Assembly (NCBI GenBank): GCA_947179155.2 | Contig: OX359287.1 | Location: 4,825,501 to 4,889,500, forward strand | Direction of reading: 5' to 3' | Length of the DNA stretch: 64,000 nt | From: Hedera helix | Taxonomy: Eukaryota; Streptophyta; Magnoliopsida; Apiales; Araliaceae | Shown: positions 35,758-46,930 of the stretch, piece after piece | Layout: each line of letters opens with the position of its first letter | Position numbering within the stretch: the stretch's first letter is position 1 | Program-made: the position numbers and the translations under genes | Notes under the pieces: generated by a model | What the model saw: the letters and a program-made list of their open reading frames with translations, nothing else | The model's database searches: none | Told to the model about the DNA's origin: nothing

Positions 35758-36548
35758 ATGGCTATAGGCAAGTCTAGTAGAGCTCGAGAGGAGGAGGTAT
35801 TTACCGATATCCCTGTAGACACCGAGCAGCTGATCGGGTATGCACCAGTTGCCCAGTAGCACCAGTAGTAGAGTCCAAACCTGAGGAGGACGATAGTAGG
35901 GATTCTGCGAAGCCTGTCAGGGGTGGAGTGATGAGGCCCTATAGCGAGGATTAGGCCGAATCTGAGGACGAGGAGCAGGAGGAGCTAGTAGAGTACGCTG
36001 ATGGCATGAGCACTATTGTCAGTGACATCATCGATGAGCTGACTACAGCGAACGACGAGTTAGAGAATAAGGTTCAACACCTGGAAGAGCAGAGCCAGAT
36101 TCATCAGCAGACCGAGGACCAGCATAGGGACACAGCTTACATGTTCTCTGGTGAGAACATGGAGCTAAAGGAGAGGATGACCGATTTACAGGCCAAGATT
36201 TAGCAGTTGGAGAGCGCTGCACCTTCATTGGGTTCTACTGTGCAGCAGCTTATGATCCAGAATAGTCAGCTGAGGCAGACGGTGGAGAGATTAGACGCTA
36301 GGGAGATGGCGAGTCGGACAGTTCTCCAGACCATCAGGGCTGAGCTTGAAAGGGAGAGAGCCGCTAGGATCGACACCTTAGAGTATGCTTTTGGCACTTT
36401 GTTTGATCGACTGAGGCGTTGGGTTATGAGGCACCCTAGGGAGGCGGGTAACAACAGACGCTGGATTCGTTGCCATATAGTGGAGGAGTTGGCCCAGCAG
36501 GCTTTACGCAGGGCTATTCGTAGGACTGTTCGCTGCAGCAGGCGGTGA
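35758..36548 (+). pseudogene. Extra coiled-coil ORF upstream of gag
   Basis: An ATG at 35758 (MAIGKSSRAREEEVFTDIPV) opens a frame of about 263 codons. It needs one frameshift near 35850 and is interrupted by TAG at 35952 and 36201, both in CAG-to-TAG context. The first part is acidic (ESEDEEQEELVEY), the middle has strong heptads (VSDIIDELTTANDELENK, MELKERMTDLQAK, LIQNSQLRQTVERL-like spacing), and the C-terminus is arginine-rich (ALRRAIRRTVRCSRR). It lies between primer site and gag, 400 bases before the gag ATG. I do not recognise a family. Codon-like composition and CAG-type stops argue that it was once coding. A possible remnant is at 53415-53504 in the outer Tekay. Confidence 0.65.
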
Positions 36549-36586
36549 TTTATTGTTGTTATCTTGTTTGTACCTAGTAGTAGTGA

Positions 36587-36740
36587 GTCCCACCTTTTGT
36601 TTCTATTAGGGACGTTTCAGTTGTTGTAAGCCTTTATATTTTGATGTATGCATAGGATGTCAGTTAGACCCCAACTTTTGTTCTGTTAAAGGGGTTGATG
36701 GTAGTAAATCCTCACTTTTTGGTTCGTTAGATGATAGTCG
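36587..36740 (+). repeat. Small hairpins between the extra ORF and gag
   Basis: GTCCC with GGGAC (36587-36613, 17-base loop) and ACCCC with GGGGT (36668-36695) share the loop word ACTTTTGTT or ACCTTTTGTTT. A third unit (TCCTCACTTTTTGGTTCG, from 36709) keeps the loop but has a weak stem. The outer Tekay has comparable units at 53229-53373. Confidence 0.6.
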
Positions 36741-36947
36741 TTGTTAGGCAACTTGTGCCTTGATCGTTTATAGAAGTATGCCACTTGTTGAGTCTGTACT
36801 AAAACATTGGTATATGAATATAAATGCAGTTATTTCCTTGTCTAAATCAAATGTACTTGATATATAGTTTTGAATTTAAATGTTAATTTGACTAACATAA
36901 TGTGTAGAACTATAATCGTAAGTCTAAGATTTGCTCTTTAGCAGATC

Positions 36948-38030
36948 ATGCCGAGAGGTAGACCACATAACCAACGTATCCCAGAGTCAGAGAGTGAGGT
37001 TGGGGATCGACCTAATCTTATGAGGATGTTTGCGGAGATGCTGACGGAAGCCATGCAAGCTAAATCCCCACCAGTGGTAGTACAACCAGCGCCGCACTTG
37101 GCAAATTTCAAGGACTTTAAACTGGTTGGACCATCGGAGTTTCAGGGAACTATAAACCCAATTGAGGCACAGTCTTGGATCGAGAAAATGGAGAAAGTAT
37201 TTGAGGTTGCATGAGTGGCCGAAGAACAGAAGACTAGTTTCGCCACCTTCATGATGAAGGGGGAGGCGAACTATTGGTGGAAGGCCAATAAGGGACGTGC
37301 GGGAGAAGGCGTTATTACTTGGGAATGTTTTAAGGAAACGTTTCTGGAGAACTACTTCCCGGAAAGCATGCAACAAGAAATGGAGGTGAAATTCCTTGAG
37401 TTAAAACAGGGAAACATGTCTGTGGCCGAGTATACGGCCAAGTTTAATGAGTTGGCAAGGTTCGCAACTCATCAAGTTGATACTGAGGTTAGGAAGGCTC
37501 AGAGGTTTGAGCTGGGACTGAAGCCGTGGGTGTACTGTTCTGTGGCGGTATTGAAGATTAAGAGTTTTTCAGAACTGTTGGAAAGGGAAATCATTGCAGA
37601 GGGTGGCAGTAAGGCCCTAGCTAAATTCAATTAGGAGAGGAAGAAAAGTCATGAAGGGCAGAAGACGAGAAGTAGCGGAGGCAGCAACCCCAATAAATGG
37701 AAGTGGAATGAGAGCCAATTGTCCCGAGGCAACAAATCCGGAGGAGAAGCTAAGAAAATTGGCAAATGCAATAATTGTAGTAAGAACCACACGGGCGAAT
37801 GCTTGAAGGGCAAGAGTGTTTGTTATAGCTACGGACAGTCGGGGCACATGGCTCCACAATGCCCGAAAAAGATGAAGGGAGTATGTTTTTCCTGTGGAGC
37901 AACTGATCATCATACTAAGGACTGCCCGAAGAGGAAGGGAGACGCTGGGAGTGGCAACAAAGGCAACAACAACAACAACAACAACAACAACAGACTGAAC
38001 ATTAGAGGGTCAGCCAGCCAGGCTAACTGA
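36948..38030 (+). pseudogene. Tekay gag
   Basis: It starts ATGCCGAGAGGTAGACC (MPRGRPHNQ). The capsid part has FKLVGPSEFQGTINPIEAQS and IEKMEKVFEVA, then after a TGA (37212) FATFMMKGEANYWWKANKG, FKETFLENYFPESM and LKQGNMSVAEYTAKFNELAR. A TAG at 37632 precedes the nucleocapsid with three zinc knuckles: CNNCSKNHTGEC, CYSYGQSGHMAPQC (second cysteine changed to tyrosine) and CFSCGATDHHTKDC. An AAC repeat (37963-37991) encodes asparagines near the end, and TGA 38028 closes the frame. When intact it packages the RNA into particles. Confidence 0.9.
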
Positions 38031-38365
38031 CCCATAGCGCGCACCTTCAACATAACTGTGCAGGATGCGGTCAACTCTAAGGACGTGGTGTTAGGTATCA
38101 TCCTATGAACGTAGAAGTAGCAAACAAAAAAATCATTCCTGTAGAGTACATTCATAGGAACTGTTGTGCTGAATTGCGAGGGTTTAGACTTAACGTGGAT
38201 TTGATACTGATTCGTCTGGGGGAGTTCGACGTAATCCTATGGATGGATTGGCTATCGAGTCACGGGGCGGTTATTGACTGTAAGAAGAAGTGTGTGCACC
38301 TAAAGACTCCGAATATGTCAAAAGTTATATTTTACGGTAGTAAATCGCCGAGATAATTAAGTTGT
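38031..38365 (+). pseudogene. Tekay protease remnant lacking the active site
   Basis: The frame continues from gag as TFNITVQDAVNSKDVV and then should reach the DSGAT centre, as it does in the outer Tekay. Instead it jumps at about 38100 to VEVANKKIIPVEYIHRNCCA and LNVDLILIRLGEFDVILWMD. About 35 codons, including the catalytic aspartate, are missing, and the junction changes frame. A TAA at 38354 separates it from the RT. Confidence 0.75.
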
Positions 38366-39960
38366 TTGACGATGATGCAAGCACGAAAGTTGCTTAGGAA
38401 ATGGTGTGTAGGTTATTTGGCTCATGTGGTCGATACTCGACGAGTCGAGGATGAACTGAGTCAGATACCTGTTGTACGGGAATTCACTGATATTTTTCCA
38501 AATGAGATTCCAAGGTTACCGCCGAACAGAGAAGGGGAGTTTGTTATTGATTTGGTACCGGGGATCGCACCGATATCGAAGGCGTCGTATTGTATGGCAC
38601 CAGTAGAAATGAAAGAATTAATGGTTCAGCTGCAGGAACTGCTAGATAAAGGTTACATCAGACCAAGCGTGTCACCATGGGGAGCGCCGATTCTGTTTGT
38701 AAAGAAGAATGATGGTTCGATGAGGCTTCGTATTGATTACCGGGAGTTGAACAAGGTCACCATTAAGAACAGGTATCCGCTGCCTAGAATTGATGATCTG
38801 TTTGATCAACTTAAGGGATCGAAATACTTTTTGAAGATAGATTTAAGGACGGGTTATCATCAACTGAAGGAGAGGGATGAGGATATCTCGAAAACGGCAT
38901 TCAGAACTCGTTATGGTCATTTGGAGTTTCTAGTGATGTCATTTGGACTGACGAATGCACCAGCGGCATTCATGGATATGATGAACAGAGTGTTCAAGCA
39001 GTACTTAGACAAGTTCGTGGTTGTATTCATTGATGACATATTGGTGTATTCGAAGATGGAGGAAGAACATGCAGAACATTTACGGATCACATTGGAGGCT
39101 TTGAGAAGGGAGAAGTTGTACGCCAAGTTTTCGAAGTGTGAATTTTGGTTGCAGAGGGTGCAGTTTCTAGGTCATGTTATAGACAAGGACGGTGTTTTGG
39201 TGGATCCAGCGAAGGTGGAGGCAGTTATCAATTGGGAACAGCCGAAGACGCCGACTGAGATCAGGAGTTTCTTAGGGTTAGCGGGGTATTATCGGAGATT
39301 CATTTAGGATTTTTCGAAGATAGCATCACTGTTGACCAATCTTACCCGAAAGACGGTGAAGTTTGTTTGGTCGAAAAAGTGTGAGGAAAGTTTTATAGAG
39401 CTGAAGAAGAGGTTGAGTTAGGCACCAGTGTTGGCTTTACCAGACGACGCGGGAGGTTTCGTAGTGTACAATGATGCGTCACACAAGGGTCTTGGTTGTG
39501 TGCTAATGCAACATGGCAAGGTCATTGCGTATGCATCACGCCAATTAAAAGGATTATGAGAAGGGTTATCCGACTCATGACCTGGAGTTAGCAGCAGTAG
39601 TTTTTACCCTGAAGATTTGGAGGCACTACCTGTATGGAGAGAAGTGTGAGATATATACAGATCACAAAAGTCTGAAATATATCTTCACTCAGAAAGAGCT
39701 TAATATGAGGCAACGCCGATGGTTAGAATTGATCAAAGACTACAACTGTGAGATTTTGTACCATCCGGGCAAGGACAATGTAGTAGCAGATGCTTTGAGC
39801 AGAAAAGACAGGGAGAAGTTGTTGAAGCTAACAAATCAGGAAGAGTTGGTGAGAGATTTCGAACGTTTAGAGTTGGAGATCAAATATCCGATGGAGACGG
39901 ACGAGAAGTTATTTACAGTATCAGCAAGCCCGACATTATTAGACAAAATCAAATAAGCTC
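38366..39960 (+). pseudogene. Tekay reverse transcriptase and RNase H
   Basis: The RT is the best-preserved domain, open for 313 codons (38366-39307). It has [53 protein letters not shown] with the first catalytic aspartate, [18 protein letters not shown] and the catalytic box [15 protein letters not shown] at 39305 and 39419 and an extra base near 39545 break the RNase H, which has VVYNDASHKGLGCVLM, then [28 protein letters not shown] and [13 protein letters not shown]. It ends at TAA 39954. It copies the element RNA into DNA. Confidence 0.92.
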
Positions 39961-41367
39961 GGGAAAAGGATGAGGATTGTGATTGTATTAAGAAGCGACT
40001 TGCTGAAGGCGAGGAGCTTAAGTACAAGATTGATAGCACAGGGTTGCTAAGGTTCGAAGGGAGAGTCTGGGTACCATTGGATCTGGAGTTGCGGGAAGAT
40101 ATTCTTCAAGAAGCTCACAGTACGAGGTACTCAGTACATCCCAGAAGCACGAAGATGTATCAGGATTTAAGGCAATACTTTTGGTGGTCGAATATGAAGA
40201 GGGAAGTGGCAGAATGTGTCAGTCGATGTCTAACATGCCAGCGGGTTAAAACAGAGCATCAGCGGCCGAGCGGATTGCTTCAACCACTAGAGATTTCGGA
40301 GTGGAAGTGGGAGCACATCATGATGAACTTTGTGGTGGGTTTGGCACCGACACATAAAGTTTTAGACGTCATCTGGGTAATAGTGGATCGTCTGACCAAG
40401 TCAGCCCATTTTTTACTTATCAGAATACGGTACAATCTTGAGCAGTTAGCGAAGCTCTATGTGAAGGAGATAGTGTCACGACATGGAATGCTGGTATCGA
40501 TTGTGTCCGACAGAGATCCGCGCTTCACGTCAAATTTCTGGTCTGGAGAAGTTTGCAAGCAAGGATGGGAACACAGTTGAGGTTAAGCACAGCGTACCAT
40601 CCTCAAACTAACGGCCAGAGCGAGCAAACGATTCAGACTCTGGAGGATATGCTCTAAGCGGTCGTGATGGACCTAAAGGGAAGCTGGGATGACCATTTGC
40701 CATTGGTAGAGTTCGCTTACAACAATAGCTATCACGCTAGTATCGGCATGCCACTATACGAAGCGCTTTATGGAAGAAAATTCGAACACCGTTGTGTTGG
40801 GACGAGGTTGGTGAACGAAGACTGCTTGGACCTGAAATGGTGTAACAGATTGCAGACACAGTACAACTTATCAGAAATCGACTGGTAGCAGCTCAAGATC
40901 GTCAAAAGAAGTACGCGGATTTGCATCGCCAAAAGAGGGACTTCGACGTGGGCAGTTTCGTATTTCTGAAGGTATTTCCCTGGAAAGGGAAGATCCATTT
41001 TGGTAAGAAGGGCAAGCTGAGCCCTAGGTTCATAGGACCGTTTGAAATATTGAGGCGAGTCGGTGAAGTGGCGTACGAGGTAGCATTACCTCCTGAACTT
41101 GAGCACATTCACAATGTGTTTCATTTGTCAGTGTTGCGGCCGTATAAACCAGACTACAAGCACGTTATATCATATGAACGAATTCAAGTCGAGAAGGACG
41201 TATCATATGAAGAAGTTCATGTCCAGATACTCGATAGGAAGGAACAAAAGCTGAGGAATAAGATAATTCATTATGTCAAAGTACTTTGGAGGAATCACGC
41301 AATTGAAGAAGCTACGTGGGAACTAGAGGAAGAAATGAGAGCGAATTACCCATTTTTATTTGAGTAA
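39961..41367 (+). pseudogene. Tekay integrase with C-terminal chromodomain
   Basis: The zinc-binding part has [19 protein letters not shown] and [10 protein letters not shown]. The catalytic residues are in [29 protein letters not shown] and, after a frameshift near 40550, in the piece with a NGQSEQTIQTLEDML glutamate. A TAA at 40655 and another shift near 40885 follow. The last frame (40921-41367) has KLSPRFIGPFEILRRVGEVA and NVFHLSVLRPYKPDYK, then a chromodomain-like tail (KIIHYVKVLWRNHAIEEATW, ending NYPFLFE). The chromodomain marks chromoviruses and is thought to steer integration to heterochromatin. Confidence 0.92.
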
Positions 41368-41401
41368 CCTTATTTTACAATTCCGATGACGGAATTTTTA
41401 T

Positions 41402-41413
41402 AAGGGGGGAGAA
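41402..41413 (+). promoter_or_regulatory. Tekay polypurine tract
   Basis: AAGGGGGGAGAA immediately precedes the 3' LTR. A small inverted repeat (ATTCCG, ATGA, CGGAAT) lies just before it. Confidence 0.92.
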
Positions 41414-43040
41414 TGTAATGTCCTAGAATTTCCACGTCATTATTAATTTAAATTCTAACGAGTTAGTTTTACGAGATTATTTAAATTTTTTTATGTGATT
41501 AATTAATTACGTGATTAAATGATTATGTGATTAATTACTAGAATTAATTAAAGGGGGTCACTAATATGTTATTAAATTAGTGAACAAACCCTAAAGTTTT
41601 AATATCAAAACAATCAATAAGTTTCCTATTAATTAAATATTTAATTAAATTAAATATAATGAGTTAATTAAATATAATAAATTAATTAATATGATTATTA
41701 AATTAATGTAAATAATGTGAAATATTAATAATAATATTTATTAGTCAATTTAGTAATTTAATACTAATGGGTTAGAGTATTTAATTATTTATTCAATCTA
41801 ATTATTTATTTAATCATGGATTGAATAATTAATGTGTAAATTATTAAATTAGCCCAACATGGATCAATTAGTAGCCCAAGTAAAGAATAATAAAACTTGG
41901 CAAAGTAGTAGCCCAAACAATTTAAATGAAGCCCAAAAGAAATTAAAACAAAGTCCAATGTTTGGCCCACTTGGAAAATACTTTATATAACTATTTATTT
42001 ATTAAAGTAAAATGGAGATGACAAACTTTTTGGGGCAAGGAAATGTCATCAACCGTGTGCTAGGAGCAAGAGAGGGTGAGTTGATATTTTTCATATTTTA
42101 TTTTTCATTTATTTAAATATTAGGTTGCTTGTTTGGTTTTGTAGTACATGGACACCATTCTTCTTTTCACCAACTTAGTCTTTGGCCTAAATTTCTTGCA
42201 CAAGTCTCCAACTACCCTAATGATGGTATTTTGATAGATATAGATTTTATATCTATGCCCATTGTAAGTATACTTACAATTTAGTAGCTTTTATTAGTCA
42301 TTTATCATCTTTTATTTTCAAGAGAGCTAGAGAGCATTTGAGAGTGTAAGAAAATATATTTGAGAACAAACATACCAAGAGAATGAGTTCTTGGTTCATG
42401 TCATCTTCTTTCACCACCTATTTTGGAAGAAAAAGGAAAATAACCATTAAATCAAGGTAATGATTATTCTAAATCTAGGTTTTGTTTTTAAATTAAATAA
42501 ACCAACATGTGAGTATAAACATGTTAATGTAGTTAATAATGTATAGTAGTAATATTTATGCCATGCTTGAGTTTAATATGCTTGGTTTGTATTTTGGTAT
42601 AATTTATATGCTAAAAACATGTGTTTTGTGGTGTTAAATCAAGTCTCAAAATAATGACCAAAAATAATTTTTATAATATTTAGATTTAATGTTCTAATAT
42701 TATAGAACATTAAATCATGAGAAAAACCTTATTGCAGTGCAACCTGAGACTTCTGGGAAGAACAAGGGTAAGGGAAAGATGAAGTAATAAACTTCAGGAT
42801 GCAGCCTTTTAGTTAACTAAATTACTTGTTATGTAATATAAACCCTAAGTACTTTATTAAGGGTATTTGTGTACTTTTGTGTAAGGTTACCGTATCTTGG
42901 GACTAGTAACACCTTTTGAATGAACAACATATGTTTATTATTCCGCATTTAGTTATTGTATGTTGTTTAGAGGTGGATGTTTGTATTGGATCGTGATGAC
43001 CGGATCCGGGTATTTGAGACCTGAATTTGGGGGCGTCACA
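41414..43040 (+). repeat. Younger Tekay 3' LTR with a 2.3-kb deletion
   Basis: It starts TGTAATGTCCTAG and ends GGGCGTCACA. It matches 31653-32944, then jumps to sequence equivalent to about 35214-35523, losing the GC island, the AT array and the hairpin. The junction reads GAGAAAAACCTTATTGCAGTG. It is followed by TGACC, the target duplication. Confidence 0.93.
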
Positions 43041-44325
43041 TGACCTCTGTGCTACTCAGTAAAGTGCCTTGGGGGTGGTTGTTGATGGCGTTTACAAGTT
43101 GTCCCATCTGATTTTCTAGGTTCCGGATTGACACTTCCTGACTGTTTATCCTTGTCTCATTCTGTGCAATGTACCTGGAAAGTAACTCATCCAAATTTGT
43201 CTTCTTCTCTTGCTGCGGTGGGACTTGATTCTGAAATCTGGGTGGGTATAGTTGTCTTGGAGCAGGTTGTTGTGCTTGATTGCTGCTCCATGAGAAATTG
43301 GGATGATTCCCTCCACCCTGGATTATAATTATTGCTATTTTGCTGCCTGTGGTAATTTCTAACGAACTGAACTGATTTTGCATTGGTTGCACATTGTTCA
43401 CTTAGATGGCTTCCTGCACATAAATCACAAATAGCCGTTACACTATATATAGGCTTTACTCCTAAAGCATCTATCTTCTTTGTCAATGTAGTGACCTATG
43501 CCGCCAATTCCGTCACCGCATCTACCTCATAAATTCTAGTCGCCTTTGGTTGATTCATCCTTACAGATGGCCATTGATAATTATTTGCTGCCATTGTCTC
43601 CAACAACTCGTAGGCATCATAAAAATTCTTGGCCATCCGTACTCCTCCTGCCATTGCATCGATACTCGTCCTTCTAGTACTGAATAACCCGTTGTAAAAT
43701 GTCTGGACTTGCAACCATTTAGGAATGCCATGGTAAGGACGTTGTCGCAGTAAGTCCTTAAATCTTTCCCACGCTTCATAGAGTGACTCCGTATCATGCT
43801 GAACGAAAGAGGTGATATCGTTCCTCATCTTAGCTATTTTGGCTGGCGGGAAAATTTTTGCGAGAAACTTCTGTGCCAAATCAATCCATGTAGTGATGGA
43901 ACCTGGCGGTAGTGAATGAACCTAGCTCTTTGCTTTGTCACAGAGTGTGAAAGGAAATAATCTGAGTTAAATTGCATCCTTCGTAACACTATTGTACTTG
44001 AAGGTTCACAAATCTCCAGGAAGCTAACTAAGTGATCATTTGGGTTATCGTTCGGTAAACCCTCAAACTGCACAGAGTTTTGAATCATTTGGATTGTACC
44101 AGGCTTGATATCAACGGTATTAGCCTGAATTGTAGGGCTTTTAATGCTTGACTGGATCTCCGTGACTTGTGGCATCACGTAATCCCTCAATGATTTCTGC
44201 TCTTCAGCCTCCATGTTGCCTTGCTCCTGTTCTGTTGGCAAAATCTCTTCAAGGCTCAGAACCTCCTCTCGATCTCGTCTACGTATGGAATTAGTTCTTG
44301 TCCCTTCGATCTCGTGTTCATACAC
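43041..44325 (-). pseudogene. Athila gag
   Basis: It begins at about 44325 (MYEHEIEGTRTNSIRRRDRE). It continues with SIKSPTIQANTVDIKPGTIQ and VQFEGLPNDNPNDHLVSFLE, then FLAKIFPPAKIAKMRND, YEAWERFKDLLRQRP and IPKWLQVQTFYNGLFS (43496-43879). The zinc knuckle is CDLCAGSHLSEQC (43187-43486). The last part (43036-43401 frame) has LLSRYIAQNETRI and NLENQMGQLVNAINNHPQG and runs into the Tekay insertion site. The wording is typical of Athila/Tat gag. At least two stops and one frameshift are present. Confidence 0.88.
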
Positions 44326-44601
44326 AAATTCCGTATCCCCAAACCTTAAGATTCTGGGAAAGCGTATTCGTTAGCAGATTCTTAAGTATGGTCACCACGA
44401 AATTTATGAATGATGATTAAACTTTAAATTCTGAGAAAACGTAATTTTACGTTAGCGGAAATTTTAGCTATGATCGATGACTTGTAACTACTGACAATAA
44501 TGGAGGAAGACTGTAAAAGCAAGTAATAGAAAAAATTATAAATGTTTAAATTAAAATCGAATTGATTGTAACTAATATTGAAATAATTATTAAAAAAAAT
44601 A

Positions 44602-44618
44602 CCCCGGCAACGGCGCCG
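44602..44618 (-). promoter_or_regulatory. Athila primer-binding site (tRNA-Asp type)
   Basis: The minus strand reads CGGCGCCGTTGCCGGGG, differing in one base from the usual TGGCGCCGTTGCCGGGG of Athila/Tat elements. It lies six bases inside the 5' LTR end. Confidence 0.92.
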
Positions 44619-44624
44619 AAAACT

Positions 44625-46132
44625 TGTTGTCAGATTTATGTATAGACAAATTTACGCAAGTATACGTGGCCAACGAGTAATATAATAGTAAGTAAAGTAT
44701 CATTCCTACAAGAAATTATTATTAATAATATTCAAGTACTAATTTTATATCAAATCACGATTCAAATCTATGAAATTAAATTAATTAACTTAAATAAGCA
44801 AACTACTAAGCAAGGATGAATATTAAATTTAAAAGTTAAGACTATAACTTTCCCTAATGTTTTGCATAAATCTTTTTACTCTTGACAACTATTTAATCAA
44901 TACAATTCATTAAATGAGAATTCATAAATATTTATTAAACTTTTTCCAATAGTTTGACAAAAATATATATTCCAATTAACCTACTATATTCCTATGTAAC
45001 ATAATTAAGAATGGATTCATTAAGTTTAAACTCCCAAAACAATTACATGCAACGTATAAATATATTCCTATTCTATACACAATGCATGTTATCATATTTA
45101 GATCAAACCCTAGATCAATCCATCTAAGAAATCAAATGATTGTATGGCCAAACAATTATAACATATAAGCATAAAATATTATAAATGAATTATAAAGATT
45201 AATAATTGAAATAAGAGTGAATTAATTTATACTAAACATCAGGTTCCATTGTAGTCTTAAAATAAAATTAGTTAAAAGTAAATAAAAAGAACTACACAAT
45301 TTAAACAACATCTTAGCATAATAAGAATTAAAGATAAAAGAATAAAGGATAAAATTTGTGTAGCACTTCTTCAATCTCCAATCCTTCAACCCTTGATGTT
45401 GCCTCCTTTGCTTCAATGTATTTTTAGGTTATCGTGTTTTTTTGCTCTCCCTTTGTCATGTATTTATAGGCCTATAATTTATCCAAATCCTAATAGGATT
45501 TATTTTTTAAACCCTAATAGGATTTAGAATTAATTTAAACCTTCCGTTTTAATTTATTCTTACCTTTAATTATTTTTTTTGTGGAATAAAATGAATGCAT
45601 TAGCGCGCTTGCCTTTTCCTCATTCTATTGCCAAAAATGATGCCACTTTGCAAGAATTTTGATTCCTAGCTGGTCCGCGCATTGCGCGAACTGTTACCAT
45701 TTCTGGCCTCCCGCGCATTGCGCGTATGTCCTTTAAATCCTTCTGCCGTGTCACTTGAAACAACACTGTTCTACGTCTGCTTCATCCATGATCGCGCCAT
45801 GCGCACCTTCCACTTCTCTTGATCCAAACGACGTCGCATGCTCTCCGTGTCTGATGCCGCACCACGCCAAGCACGTGCTGACCCTTGCTACTGACTGTAT
45901 GCGCGCCATGCGCGACTGTCCAACTTGGGTAAATTATAATTTTGCCACCAACAGTCCCTTATTTACCAGATTGCCCCTCCTTTCACTTTTCCTACAAAAT
46001 AAGATTTAAACAATTAAAAATTTATAAAAATAAAACTTAAAATAATAAAAATACATAAATTATCTAGAATACTTAAAAGCTCACAAATAATTAAGTATAA
46101 AAATATCTAATAAATAGTTAAAACACTTATCA
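44625..46132 (-). repeat. Athila 5' LTR
   Basis: In plus sense it starts TGTTGTCAGATTTATG and ends ACACTTATCA. It contains two exact CGCGCATTGCGCG words (45676-45688 and 45712-45724), AAACGACGTCG (from 45827) and ACCAGATTGCCCCTCC (from about 45965). The TATA box is at 45461-45468 on the minus strand. Confidence 0.93.
45461..45468 (-). promoter_or_regulatory. Athila LTR TATA box (5' copy)
   Basis: TATAAATA on the minus strand, as at 25597-25604. Confidence 0.6.
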
Positions 46133-46149
46133 ATATCACTCATTCTTAA

Positions 46150-46740
46150 GTAATATTAATTTATTAAACTTAAAACATCCTTCTTCCTTTCATTTAAACC
46201 CTTAACAATTTATTGTAATTGTTTAATTAATTACCTCATTTATTATTTAACATTGTTTGGATAATAAACAATGATTTTAATTACCTTTATTTATTATTTA
46301 ATATCAATTAAATAATAAATAATTATTTTATTTAATTTTTTTCCTATTTAATTATTATTTAACATCCCTTAAATATTAATTAATTAATTAATTACCTATC
46401 CTTATCTATTATTTAGTATTAATTAACAAATAGATAATTATTTTATTAACTTCATTTACTTTATTTAATATTCAATATATCAAATAATAACCTTAATTGA
46501 TTTATTTATTATTTAATTTTTAAATAATAAATAATTATTTTAAATTCCTTTTATTCACTATATTTATTATTTAATAATAATTAATTAATAAATAAATAAT
46601 TATTTCTAGTTAATTTAATTATTATTTAATATTAATTAAATAATAATTAAGTATACCAAATGATTTTTATTCCACTTTATTTATTATTTAAAGTTATTTA
46701 AATAATAAATAATTATTTTATTTGGGTCCCATATTAATTA
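46150..46740. repeat. AT-rich palindromic array in the outer Tekay LTR
   Basis: The same kind of inverted ATTATTTAAT and ATTAAATAAT words as at 33480-34300, here on the opposite strand relative to the window. Confidence 0.75.
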
Positions 46741-46930
46741 TATTAATATTGAAACCATTTTACAACTTATTTTATTTAATTAAAACTGACCCAACTCGGT
46801 TCAAATGACTAATCTTGAAATCATTTATAAGTTTAATATATTGGTCTATATATGGTTTACATGATATAGCTTAGACTACACAACAAGCCTTGATTCTGCG
46901 TTTTTGTCTAATCCATACAACAAAGTAGAT

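Larger units (their letters stand above)
31653..43040 (+). mobile_element. Younger Tekay-type chromovirus nested in the Athila element
   Basis: It has TGTAATGTCC...GGCGTCACA LTRs (31653-35523 and 41414-43040), an initiator-Met primer site, an extra ORF, gag, pol with chromodomain and a polypurine tract, flanked by TGACC on both sides (31648-31652 and 43041-43045). LTR divergence in shared parts is about 1% by eye, so it is the youngest datable insertion here. It cannot be autonomous: the protease active-site segment is missing, and gag-pol carries several stops and frameshifts. Confidence 0.95.
24705..46132 (-). mobile_element. Complete Athila-type Gypsy element, split by a younger Tekay
   Basis: It has LTRs at 44625-46132 (5') and 24705-26224 (3'), a tRNA-Asp-type primer-binding site, gag, protease, RT, RNase H and integrase on the minus strand, and perfect ATATC duplications (24700-24704 and 46133-46137). 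Without the nested 11.4-kb insertion it is about 10 kb, a usual Athila length. The reading frames are interrupted by many stops. About 1.4 kb between integrase and the 3' LTR has no readable frame, so I see no env-like gene. Confidence 0.92.

Noticed and set aside
36987..37376. 129-codon minus-strand frame
   Set aside because: Shadow of the plus-strand Tekay gag.
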